Shown here in pieces: positions 7,400 to 15,035 of a stretch of DNA of 64,000 nucleotides. Within the stretch, counting starts at the first letter, position 1, and every line of letters starts with the position of its first letter. Both the position numbers and the translations under genes were made by a program. Source of the DNA: a virus; IMG/VR virus record IMGVR_UViG_3300047089_000152, positions 40,151 to 104,150 of that record; one strand, given 5' to 3'. The notes under the pieces were generated by a model. That model saw only the letters and a program-made list of their open reading frames with translations. It did not search any database and had not been told where the DNA came from.

Positions 7400-8044
7400 A
7401 TGTTTACTTCTCTACGGCGCGGCCTCCTGGTCGCTGCTGCTACCGCTGTCGCGCTGGGTGGTTACGCCCTGAGTGCCAGCGCTGCTACACCTGGCTGTAC
7501 CGCAGTGGCGGGGAACGCCTGCGGGTCCTGGAACACTGAGGTGCCGGGACTGCCCGACCTCGACGTGCAAGGCGGCGCAGCGGTCAGCGGCAACAGCCTG
7601 ATCGTCTTCACCCGCAGCAACCATGACAAGGCCGAGGATTTCATGGTCCAGATCGTCGCACCGGGAGCGACCTCTAAGTACACGGTTGGCGGCTTCACGG
7701 CCGGGGTCACCACTCCTCCCGCTGGCAGCGTGGCTATCCGCTACGCGCCCAATGGCGTGGACTCCGGGCTTTGCGTCTCGACGGTCAACCCGAACGGGCA
7801 CGCTGCCGCGCAGCTTCGCGTGTGCAGCAATAACACCACCCAGTTCAACCCGTTCCAGACTTTCACCTCGCCTGTGGCGTCTGGTGACTTCACGGCGGTT
7901 CAGTTCACCGAGGTGATCCACGGCTACGTGATGACCGACCCCGCCAACAACGGCTCGATTGGCGTCAAGGGCGCTCGCGTCCAGGTGATCTTCGCCAACA
8001 ACCTTCATCACACCGGCCAGTTCTGGGGACAGAACGGCGCATGA
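7400..8044 (+). CDS. Secreted protein with signal peptide, unknown
   Basis: 214 residues. Residues 1-29 form a classic Sec signal peptide: basic start (RR), hydrophobic core, and cleavage after ASA. The mature part has four cysteines, is rich in Ser/Thr/Gly and beta structure, and has no recognised catalytic motif. Secreted accessory proteins in phages can act on the host surface during lysogeny or after lysis. The next gene starts with ATGA overlap, so the three genes 7400-8785 form one unit. Confidence 0.7.
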   Translation: MFTSLRRGLLVAAATAVALGGYALSASAATPGCTAVAGNACGSWNTEVPGLPDLDVQGGAAVSGNSLIVFTRSNHDKAEDFMVQIVAPGATSKYTVGGFTAGVTTPPAGSVAIRYAPNGVDSGLCVSTVNPNGHAAAQLRVCSNNTTQFNPFQTFTSPVASGDFTAVQFTEVIHGYVMTDPANNGSIGVKGARVQVIFANNLHHTGQFWGQNGA

Positions 8045-8157
8045 CGAAACGGCAGGCGGCAGCCGGCGTGGCCTACGTGCTCTGCGCGTTCCTCGCCATC
8101 GCCGGCTTCTGCCTGCTCATCGCCGCGCTGATCATCGCCATGCCCGGCATCGACTAG
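8041..8157 (+). CDS. Small single-span membrane protein
   Basis: 38 residues, starting inside the previous stop codon (ATGA). After a short basic head (MTKRQ) residues 8-33 form one long hydrophobic helix. It lies between two secreted-protein genes and may help anchor or export them, but this is a guess. Confidence 0.6.
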   Translation: MTKRQAAAGVAYVLCAFLAIAGFCLLIAALIIAMPGID

Positions 8158-8170
8158 GAAAGGTTCACGC

Positions 8171-8785
8171 ATGAGATTCAGGAAACGTATTCTGGTAACC
8201 GCGGCGGCCCTGGTAGCGTTCGCCGGCCTGGCGCTGTCCAGCCCAGCTGCCCACGCCTCGACACCGTCGATCTGCGGGAACGGCGGCACCGGGTACTGCC
8301 TCAACGCCTGGGGTGGCGGCGGCACCGACCTGCCAGTCAAGATGTACAACGGCGGGGTAGCCAACGACGCCTACAACTTCCAGCAGATCGTGTTCATGTG
8401 CCACGACGGGCACGTCCACGCAGCCGCCCCGTACGGCCCGTGCCCGTTCAACAACAGCAGCCTGGACTCGCAGATGAACGGCGCGGTGATCTTCGAGATC
8501 GCCTCTGGCAGGGACGGCCTGTGCGTCGGTTCAACGTCCTCAACTGTCGGCTCGACGGAGGAAGCCTGCCCCGATAGTTTCGGTAACTTCGGCGGCTGGG
8601 GCACGATCTACGCGCAGGCGGGTAACTCCAGCTGTCAGAGCCCGAAGTTCTTCGCGGAAAGCCGGTACTGGTCAGACGCCTACGGCGGGCTGTCCAGCCT
8701 CGCGTCCGGAGGGAACGTAGGCAAGCAGGCGTTCACCTCCCCGAACACCTCGGGGGCGACCTGCTGGGGATGGGTCAACACCTAG
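8171..8785 (+). CDS. Secreted lectin-like protein with signal peptide
   Basis: 204 residues; ribosome site GGAAAGG precedes the ATG. Signal peptide 1-29 (RFRKR, hydrophobic core, cleavage near AHA-S). The mature part begins with a 'GTGYCLNAWGGGG' block and later has GLCVGS, SFGNFGGWGTIY and six cysteines, a pattern shared with secreted, possibly sugar-binding beta-trefoil-like proteins of Streptomyces. No catalytic residues are apparent. It ends 13 bases before a strong bidirectional terminator that closes the left plus-strand region. Confidence 0.65.
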   Translation: MRFRKRILVTAAALVAFAGLALSSPAAHASTPSICGNGGTGYCLNAWGGGGTDLPVKMYNGGVANDAYNFQQIVFMCHDGHVHAAAPYGPCPFNNSSLDSQMNGAVIFEIASGRDGLCVGSTSSTVGSTEEACPDSFGNFGGWGTIYAQAGNSSCQSPKFFAESRYWSDAYGGLSSLASGGNVGKQAFTSPNTSGATCWGWVNT

Positions 8786-8790
8786 CCCAC

Positions 8791-8840
8791 GACACAACGA
8801 AGCCCCGCCGGTGGGAACACCGGCGGGGCTTCACTGTGTC
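8791..8840. terminator. Bidirectional terminator between convergent regions
   Basis: Stem GAAGCCCCGCCGGTG (8799-8813) pairs perfectly with 8818-8832 around a GGAA tetraloop, and an outer GACACA/TGTGTC arm extends it. It separates the plus-strand genes ending at 8785 from the minus-strand lysis genes ending at 8867. Confidence 0.9.
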
Positions 8841-8866
8841 AGAGGTCGCGCTGTACAGGGTTCACC

Positions 8867-9328
8867 CTACCAGACGCGGAAGAACATGGTGGGCCCTCCA
8901 CCCCACCAGCCTATCCACCCGATCTGCTGCCCGGTGGAGTGCGCACCGAAAGTCTGATGCCACCACGCGGTCACCAGCTCCACGTGACCCGACCCGTAGA
9001 ACGCCAAATCTCCACGCTGCGGGGCATACACGCGGTGCAGGTGCCCGGACGCCAGCATCGAATACGTCGAATGCGGCAGGGAGATCCCCGCGTGGGCGAA
9101 CGCGACCATCACCAGGCCGGAACAGTCGTAAGACGGCCCGGTGCCACCCCACGCATACCAGTGGCCGTAAGCGTTGGCCGTGGCCCAGTTCAACGCCACG
9201 TTCCCCGCATGCGAACCGCCCAGCACCATCGCATGCGACGTGGCCGCGTGGGCTGGCGGGGCCAGTGCCGGGGTGGCGAACAGCAGCCCACCCAGTATCG
9301 CCGCGACAGCCAGCAGCCGGCGCGTCAC
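8867..9328 (-). CDS. NlpC/P60-type endolysin with signal peptide
   Basis: 153 residues. The GTG at 9328 is chosen because it overlaps the stop of the upstream lysin gene as GTGA. Residues 1-28 are a signal peptide (VTRRLLAV..., cleavage after AHA). The catalytic domain shows YAWGGTGPSYDCSGLV with the nucleophile C69 and GHVELV with H115, the Cys-His pair of NlpC/P60 peptidoglycan endopeptidases. It should cut peptide stems in the host wall after export. Paired with the LysM lysin to form the lysis cassette. Confidence 0.9.
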   Translation of the reverse strand: MTRRLLAVAAILGGLLFATPALAPPAHAATSHAMVLGGSHAGNVALNWATANAYGHWYAWGGTGPSYDCSGLVMVAFAHAGISLPHSTYSMLASGHLHRVYAPQRGDLAFYGSGHVELVTAWWHQTFGAHSTGQQIGWIGWWGGGPTMFFRVW

Positions 9329-10146
9329 TTGCACACCCACTGGGCGAAGGTGTCACCGGACGCCTTGAACTTCGCGACGGCGTTGAGGGCGTTGACGTAC
9401 GGGTTGTAGAGGTTGCCCGGCACCACCTGGCCCAAAATTTGCCAAAGCGAGGTCGCCCCGGAGGGGTTGTATGCGTAGACGTTCCCGCCTGATTCGCATT
9501 CGGCGATCTCCGCGGCGTGCGCCGCCGCCCATGCGGGGCCGCCAGCGCTGATCCACAGGGCTTCCAGCCCCGCGTAGGAGTAGTGCAGCGAACCGGTCAC
9601 CGCGGACCGGCGGACACTGGACTGTCGGGCTACCGCGTGGGCAGCGGCGTGGCACGGCACGTCCCAGCCGTCCCTGTCGTTGTCACCGCACTCGTTGGGG
9701 TAGCCGTACGTGATACCCCACACCTTCCCGTTGCGGGTCACAGCGTGCCGTACAGCGGCATGCGGGGCATGGTAGGTGGACCCGAGGTGGAGCAGCTTCG
9801 GGGGGTCGGTGCACCGGGTCAGGTTCAGGACCTGGCCGGGGAAGATCAGGTTCGGGTTGCGCCCGATGGTCTTCTCGTTCTGGTGGTAGAACCCGGTCCA
9901 GTCGTTCGCGACCCCATGGCAGTACTGTACGGCCAGGCCAGCGAGGGTGTCCCCCGCCCGGACGGTGTGCTGTACGGGGAGTCCCGCGTGGACGGGCAGC
10001 GCAGCGACTGCCAGCCGCAAGCCGACAGTGTCCGGTGCAGGTCGCACAGCTACCGCCGCGGGCGACGCATACGCGGCCGGGATCAGGGTAAACGTGCTAA
10101 CAGTGGTGAAAGCGAGGGCGAGTGCACCCGCCAGCATACGTTTCAT
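9325..10146 (-). CDS. Secreted lysin: LysM plus transglycosylase-like domain
   Basis: 273 residues. Signal peptide 1-28 (KRMLAGALALAF..., cleavage after AYA). Residues about 58-111 are a LysM peptidoglycan-binding domain (HTVRAGDTLAGLA ... FPGQVLNL). The C-terminal region from about 188 has the lysozyme/Rpf-like arrangement AAEIAECESGGN ... SGATSLWQILGQ, with E216 or E218 as likely acid. It would cleave the glycan strand while the downstream NlpC/P60 protein cuts peptides. Ribosome site GAAAGGAAAA lies about 13 bases before the ATG. Confidence 0.88.
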   Translation of the reverse strand: MKRMLAGALALAFTTVSTFTLIPAAYASPAAVAVRPAPDTVGLRLAVAALPVHAGLPVQHTVRAGDTLAGLAVQYCHGVANDWTGFYHQNEKTIGRNPNLIFPGQVLNLTRCTDPPKLLHLGSTYHAPHAAVRHAVTRNGKVWGITYGYPNECGDNDRDGWDVPCHAAAHAVARQSSVRRSAVTGSLHYSYAGLEALWISAGGPAWAAAHAAEIAECESGGNVYAYNPSGATSLWQILGQVVPGNLYNPYVNALNAVAKFKASGDTFAQWVCK

Positions 10147-10308
10147 CGGTGAGGTTTTCCTTTCGGGAAAGGTACCTCGCTGAAACGTAGACCAGCGCTC
10201 CCCTCGCTGTCACCGTTTCGTGATGAGTCTTCCTGATTCACCCGATAGTCCACGATTCACGCAGGTCAGCCGTCTGGGTGAATCGCCGCGGTTCGGTTAC
10301 AAGACGAG
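10147..10308 (-). promoter_or_regulatory. Leader and control region of the lysis genes
   Basis: Non-coding region between the lysin start and the terminator at 10309. It holds the heptamer GATTCAC twice (10235-10241, 10254-10260) and its inverse GTGAATC once (10278-10284), a likely regulator-binding cluster, and a small CCTTTC/GAAAGG hairpin next to the ribosome site. A minus-strand promoter is expected here; no clear -10 box stands out. Confidence 0.5.
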
Positions 10309-10343
10309 AAAATACCCCGCAGCGCAACGCTGCGGGGTATTTT
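10309..10343. terminator. Bidirectional terminator upstream of lysis genes
   Basis: Perfect 16-bp stem AAAATACCCCGCAGCG with its complement around a 3-base CAA loop. The A/T ends give a T run in both directions, making this the most textbook terminator in the window. It ends transcripts of the minus-strand holin-like gene and isolates the lysis promoter. Confidence 0.92.
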
Positions 10344-10376
10344 CAGGGAGCCCAGGGGCAGCCCTTTTTTCGAGTA

Positions 10377-10640
10377 CTAACGCAACCCGCTGAGTGGTCC
10401 GCCGGTCACCCCTGTCACGTCCGGGGTGTTGACACGAGGTCTCAGTCCCGGACGGGAAGTGTGCGGGGCCATGTATGCGGCCACGGTGTGACCGATCCAG
10501 GCGAGCGCGAACGGAAGCACGTCCAGGACCGGCTGCGGGACCCCGTTATGGAACGCCGGGATGTACGATACAAGCGCCCACACGACCAGCCCCGTCACGC
10601 CCCCTGCAACAGCCCCCGCCTTGACCTTGGTCTCTACCAT
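10377..10640 (-). CDS. Holin-like membrane protein
   Basis: 87 residues; the ATG at 10640 is preferred over 10682 because translation from there begins with the amphipathic MVETKVKAG head. Two hydrophobic segments (about 8-31 and 40-63) are joined by a short loop, and the tail is basic and proline-rich, the layout of small actinophage holins. It would pierce the membrane to let lysins act. Its position next to the lysins supports the role. Confidence 0.7.
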   Translation of the reverse strand: MVETKVKAGAVAGGVTGLVVWALVSYIPAFHNGVPQPVLDVLPFALAWIGHTVAAYMAPHTSRPGLRPRVNTPDVTGVTGGPLSGLR

Positions 10641-10647
10641 GGGCGCA

Positions 10648-11433
10648 TCATAACCCGTGCACGAGGGTAATGATAGAGACAATCACCCCGGTAGCGACGA
10701 TAAGCGCTACGACGATCGACACGACCGCGTTCTGAGACAGCCGCTGGTCGGTGCGCGCCTCCGTGTGTCCCCTGTCTGAGCCCTCACCCCGGTCGATGCG
10801 TTCTTTCAGTTCACTGATCCGGTCGGTGAGACTCTTATCCAGCGCGGTGATCTGCGTCCCCACCAGGTCGATCTGCTTGGTGAAGTTCGTCTCCGTCTTC
10901 GTCGCGGCGGTGGTGTTCGCGTCGTTCTGCTGGGACACGGATTCTTTCTGGGCGAGGAGCGCAGCGTCCAGAGCCTCCTTGCTGGACTTCTTGTCTTGCT
11001 CGCCTCGCGTGTCCCGTTCGGTGAACTGCTGCTGGATCGCGTTGAACCGCTCCTCGTGGAGCTGACGCAGCCCTTCGACGGCGATCTTGATGTCTGTCTG
11101 GAGCCGTTCCCGCAGCGCGTCGGACTGCTCAGGGCCCTGGTTGATCACGCCATCCAGGATCTTCATGATCTTCTCAAGCCCGGCGATCCGCTGGGTCAGT
11201 AGCGCTTCCAGGGAGTTGACTGAGTTCGCGATGTCGATCTGCCGCTGGGTGGCACCTTCGCGGATGGTGACCTCGTTGCGGCCGATCCGGGCTTCCAGGA
11301 TTTCTTTGACGGAAACCAGTTCGCGGCGCAGGTCATCCTTGGCCTGGGAGACTGCGTTGTTGGTCAGCTCGGTGGGGTCCTGCGTCACCCACCAGCCTTG
11401 CCCCGGCGGTGGGCTTTGTCCCGGGTCGGTCAT
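10648..11433 (-). CDS. Coiled-coil protein with C-terminal membrane anchor
   Basis: 261 residues. The N-terminal 25 residues are proline-rich; about 30-225 is almost continuous charged helix with heptad character; residues 236-258 (VVSIVVALIVATGVIVSIITLV) form one membrane span. This tail-anchored coiled coil next to the holin-like gene may be a second holin, an antiholin or an envelope-spanning factor. No enzymatic motif. Confidence 0.7.
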   Translation of the reverse strand: MTDPGQSPPPGQGWWVTQDPTELTNNAVSQAKDDLRRELVSVKEILEARIGRNEVTIREGATQRQIDIANSVNSLEALLTQRIAGLEKIMKILDGVINQGPEQSDALRERLQTDIKIAVEGLRQLHEERFNAIQQQFTERDTRGEQDKKSSKEALDAALLAQKESVSQQNDANTTAATKTETNFTKQIDLVGTQITALDKSLTDRISELKERIDRGEGSDRGHTEARTDQRLSQNAVVSIVVALIVATGVIVSIITLVHGL

Positions 11434-11478
11434 GCTTTTATTATCAGGGACCAGCAGTCACGGCGGTGTAACGAAATT

Positions 11479-11784
11479 TTAGGCGGGGCCGCGGACACCA
11501 GCCAGCGCGGAATCGAAGTTGAACGTCGCGGGCTGCGTACCCACCCCGTAGTACACCTGAGCGACCGCGAACAGGTTGTTCGACTTCGTCCAGAACGTCG
11601 CCGCGTCAGCGGAGGAGAACCCGAGCGTTACCAGCGCCGCGGTCTGCGCCGCCTGGTCCGCGCCGAGCGTAGCGATCCAGTTCCACAGCTTCACGACAGC
11701 CGACATGTCGGCCTGCATCCCCTTCGCGACGCTGGTGAGGATGTTGTTGGCCTGGTCGCTGCTCGTAGTGACACCTACGGTCAT
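11479..11784 (-). CDS. Small protein following the minor tail gene
   Basis: 101 residues, starting immediately after the stop of the large tail gene. Helical and hydrophobic-polar in pattern with 'LGFSSADAATFWTKSNNLF' in the middle. Similar small proteins of unknown function sit between the tail and lysis modules of many actinophages. No signal or membrane segment. Confidence 0.65.
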   Translation of the reverse strand: MTVGVTTSSDQANNILTSVAKGMQADMSAVVKLWNWIATLGADQAAQTAALVTLGFSSADAATFWTKSNNLFAVAQVYYGVGTQPATFNFDSALAGVRGPA

Positions 11785-14700
11785 TCAGTTCCTCCTCGTT
11801 TTCCTCGTACGGTACACGATCGCGGAGTGTCCGGTACCGACAGTGCTGGACCAGTTGCAGTACATCGCGATGGAGTGGCTGGCGGTCGTGTCGAACGCGC
11901 AGTTGACGGCCACGTTGTTGATGGTCGCGAACTGGTTGGCGATACCGCCGATGTTGACGCCTTTCCGTGTGACCCCGCCGTCTAGCGCGCAGTTTACGGT
12001 CCCACCGGCCCCGGTCGTCTGGACGGTGGCGCGGAGCCGCAGGCAGAACGCGTAGGTCAGTCCCGTCTGGTTGATGACCGTCCCGACCGTGACAGAAGAC
12101 GTACCGCTGAACGCCACACCGTCAAGGAAAAGGTCCAGTGTGAAGGTGGCCGACGTTCCAGCCGGGGTCGTATACGTCCCGTCGCATTCAAGCTCAAACT
12201 CGGACCCGGCGATGGCCTCATTCGCCACGTAGTTCAGGGTGCTCGACAGGATGTGCGGGATCGTCTGCGTGTTCATCGTGAAGTTCGTCAGGTCGACCAC
12301 GCACCGGTCGATGATCAGGTCGTTCCCGGCGCTGGACAGGTACCGGAGCCTACCCTGCGAGCTGGTATACAGCTGGCTGGCCCCGGACAGCGCCGCGGGT
12401 GCGCCGGACTGGCTGACCAGGGTGAGCTGCTGACCCATGATCCCGACCGGGTAATTGTTCCCGACCGTGTCCGTGCCCGCGACCGGGGCGATCGACGTAA
12501 TCAGGTTCCCCGCCCCGACCGAACCGGTGTAGGCCAGGTAGTCGGGGAGCGTGTCGGTGCTGACCGACAGGAATTCCGCCGCCTGGATGATCGTCGCGTC
12601 GACGAACCCGGCGTAGACCTGCCCGGCGGCGATCAGCGACGCGGTGAGCGTGCCAGTGGCGATGTTGGACGCGACGATGGTGCCCGCCGCGATCAGCGAA
12701 GATATGATCGTCCCCGCCTGGATCGTGTTCGTCGCGTTGAACGTGATCGGGTTCCACGCCGACCCGTTCCACTGGGAGATCAGGCCGGTGGCCGAGTTGA
12801 TCCAGATGTCGTTCAAGTTCGGGTTGGCGGGGGCGTTCACGGAGATCGTAACGGCGTTCCCGCCCAGGGTGTGGATGGTGATCCCCTGGTTCAGCATCGA
12901 CGGGGTGATCGACCCGTTCGCGATCAGCCCGGCCAGGCCCAGCGAGCCCTGCGCCTGGGAGGAGACGGGGCTCCCACCGGGGATCTGCGCGGTCTGGATG
13001 GTCCCCGGGTTGAAACCGGTCTCCCACGGGGTTTCGGGGACTGCGTTGAACGCGAACGTCCACTCCTTCGCGTTCAACGTCTCGTTGTAACCCCACACCA
13101 GCTGCTTGATGACCGTGCTGGTCAGGAACGACGGGGGGTTCGTGATCTGGAAGTAGTCACCCAGGTCAAGGTTCGGGAGGGTGGAGAACAGGGTCGCTGA
13201 CGTCGACCTGATCATCTTGACGGACACGACCGGGAACCGGACCTCGTCGACAGCCCCGACGTTCAGGAGGAAATTAGCTATGCCAGGGCATTGCGTGTCA
13301 ACCGCCGCGTTGACGCTGCGCGTGTACCCGTAACCGTTCCCGATACCGTTTGGCGGGTTCAATATCGACATCGCACCGGCCGTCAAAATAGCCTGCTGCG
13401 TGTACCCCGTCCAGTTCGTGATCGTGATATTGTTCCGGGTCATCTGGTCGTCATACGCCGGGGCGAGGGACGCGTCGATGACCGCCGCGGTGTAGTTGAA
13501 CGTGACCGACACGACCTGGTTCGCCATCGACGCGTTCGTCCGGTACCCCAGGCCGAACTGGTCTTTCGTCTCATACAGCAGCCCGCAGTCGGTGTCCTCA
13601 ATCGACTGGAGCACGTTGGAGATCGTGTCGTCCAGCTGGGGCCCCAGCGAAGCTGACGCGGAACTGGTCCCGATCGTCTCCGTTGCTATGCCCTGCTCGG
13701 CGCAGACGCGGGTGAACCTGTCCAGCGCCTTCTCACCCACATACCCGTTCAGGGCTGTAGCAGCCGCGACCATCGACGTGGGGGCACCGTAGTTGACGTG
13801 GAGATGCCCGAACGCCGTGTCCATCAGCGCGAACGCACGCGAAACCTGAATCCGGGTGACCGCGGCGATCGTCGCGGTGGTCAGCGTGCCCGTCACCGAC
13901 TCGGTGATACCGGAGGCTCCCTGCTGGATAATCCTGAGCGCGAAGTTGATGTTACCACCGGAAGGGACAAGTTCCATGGACACCAGGTACGATGCGCCTT
14001 TGACGTTCGTCGTGGTCGTCCCGGAGAACACCACCGCCCCACCGGAGTTCACCCCCTGCATTTGCAGGGTCCCGGCCGCGTTCAGGTACAGCTCGAACTT
14101 CCGCACCGTCCCCGACGGGGAGTCGATCTCGACCAGGTTCCAGTTCGTGGTCCCAGAACCTGAATCACCCGCAGGGGGCACGGTAAGCAGGAACCGGGTC
14201 ACGTTATTCGTCGGTGTCCCACCGGCAGGGACAGTCGCGATGATAGAAGCCCCGTTAAGGACCGGGATCGCGTCGCTGCCGTGGAACGACTCACTCGACG
14301 CCAGCGACAGTCCCGCCTGCCCCCCCACGAACTGCTGCAACGCGTTTGCTGTGCCAGCCGGTGACCCGAACGGTACCAGCTGCCCCGACCCTGTCCCGTC
14401 CTCGCACGGCCAGTACGCCTGCACCGCAGGGCCCGTCAGGTTGTCCACGTACCGGCGGAACGCAGAACCTATCGTGGTCAGCTGCTGGGAGATGCGCCGC
14501 CAGATCCCCGACGCGACCACGTCCACGGACACGTCCCGGCCGGACGGGTCCCACCGGGGTGGCCACTCTGACACTTCACCCCAGAACCGGAAACCGGCAT
14601 AGTTCTGACCCGCCGTCGACGTGGCCGACAGGAATACCCTGATCTGCGTGTTCCTAGTGATGTTCGGGAAATACGCCCCGGCGCTGTTTTTCGGGGTGAA

Positions 14701-15027
14701 CCGGCCGTCCCGGTCGTTCAGGGTCAAAGTCAGCTGCGCGGGCTGGATTGTCGACGTCCAGTCCGCCCGTCCCATCCCCGTGATCTGCACCGGGTTCCGC
14801 TGGTACACGTACTGGGTGACGTCCGTCCACACACCGCCCAGCAGCAGGTCAACCCGCAGCCCAAGCCGCTGCGCGGGGAACGTCGACGCTGTGACAGTAG
14901 TACCCGGGATCCCCGCCAGCCCCGACGCGGTAGCCAGCTGAGCCAGCACAGCCGTGGTCGACACCGTCGACTGGAGGGCGGTACCCGCACCGGAAGCGAG
15001 CTGCGCGGGGGCATTGGTGGCTGGCAT
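11785..15027 (-). CDS. Large minor tail protein
   Basis: 1,080 residues. The N-terminal third has the beta-rich pattern of distal tail proteins (LRVDLLLGGVWTDVTQYVYQRNPVQI, then LTLTLNDRDGRFTPKN). The region from about 200 to 400 looks like a laminin-G/concanavalin-like jelly roll (AYWPCEDGTGSG ... HLHVNYG). Later it has repeats resembling fibre collars (SLIAAGTIVASNIATGTLTA) and a C-terminal beta domain. It likely sits at the tail tip and contacts the host. Directly downstream of the tape measure gene. Confidence 0.85.
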   Translation of the reverse strand: MPATNAPAQLASGAGTALQSTVSTTAVLAQLATASGLAGIPGTTVTASTFPAQRLGLRVDLLLGGVWTDVTQYVYQRNPVQITGMGRADWTSTIQPAQLTLTLNDRDGRFTPKNSAGAYFPNITRNTQIRVFLSATSTAGQNYAGFRFWGEVSEWPPRWDPSGRDVSVDVVASGIWRRISQQLTTIGSAFRRYVDNLTGPAVQAYWPCEDGTGSGQLVPFGSPAGTANALQQFVGGQAGLSLASSESFHGSDAIPVLNGASIIATVPAGGTPTNNVTRFLLTVPPAGDSGSGTTNWNLVEIDSPSGTVRKFELYLNAAGTLQMQGVNSGGAVVFSGTTTTNVKGASYLVSMELVPSGGNINFALRIIQQGASGITESVTGTLTTATIAAVTRIQVSRAFALMDTAFGHLHVNYGAPTSMVAAATALNGYVGEKALDRFTRVCAEQGIATETIGTSSASASLGPQLDDTISNVLQSIEDTDCGLLYETKDQFGLGYRTNASMANQVVSVTFNYTAAVIDASLAPAYDDQMTRNNITITNWTGYTQQAILTAGAMSILNPPNGIGNGYGYTRSVNAAVDTQCPGIANFLLNVGAVDEVRFPVVSVKMIRSTSATLFSTLPNLDLGDYFQITNPPSFLTSTVIKQLVWGYNETLNAKEWTFAFNAVPETPWETGFNPGTIQTAQIPGGSPVSSQAQGSLGLAGLIANGSITPSMLNQGITIHTLGGNAVTISVNAPANPNLNDIWINSATGLISQWNGSAWNPITFNATNTIQAGTIISSLIAAGTIVASNIATGTLTASLIAAGQVYAGFVDATIIQAAEFLSVSTDTLPDYLAYTGSVGAGNLITSIAPVAGTDTVGNNYPVGIMGQQLTLVSQSGAPAALSGASQLYTSSQGRLRYLSSAGNDLIIDRCVVDLTNFTMNTQTIPHILSSTLNYVANEAIAGSEFELECDGTYTTPAGTSATFTLDLFLDGVAFSGTSSVTVGTVINQTGLTYAFCLRLRATVQTTGAGGTVNCALDGGVTRKGVNIGGIANQFATINNVAVNCAFDTTASHSIAMYCNWSSTVGTGHSAIVYRTRKTRRN

Positions 15028-15035
15028 CTAACGGC

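Noticed and set aside
9517-10152. Plus-strand frame opposite the LysM lysin
   Set aside because: Shadow of a well-supported minus-strand gene.
10278-10670. Plus-strand frame over the terminator and holin-like gene
   Set aside because: It runs through a perfect terminator hairpin and opposite a coding membrane protein.
12253-13200. Long plus-strand frame antisense to the minor tail gene
   Set aside because: Arg/Asp/Val-rich mirror of high-GC codon bias on the opposite strand; the minus-strand protein is clearly real.
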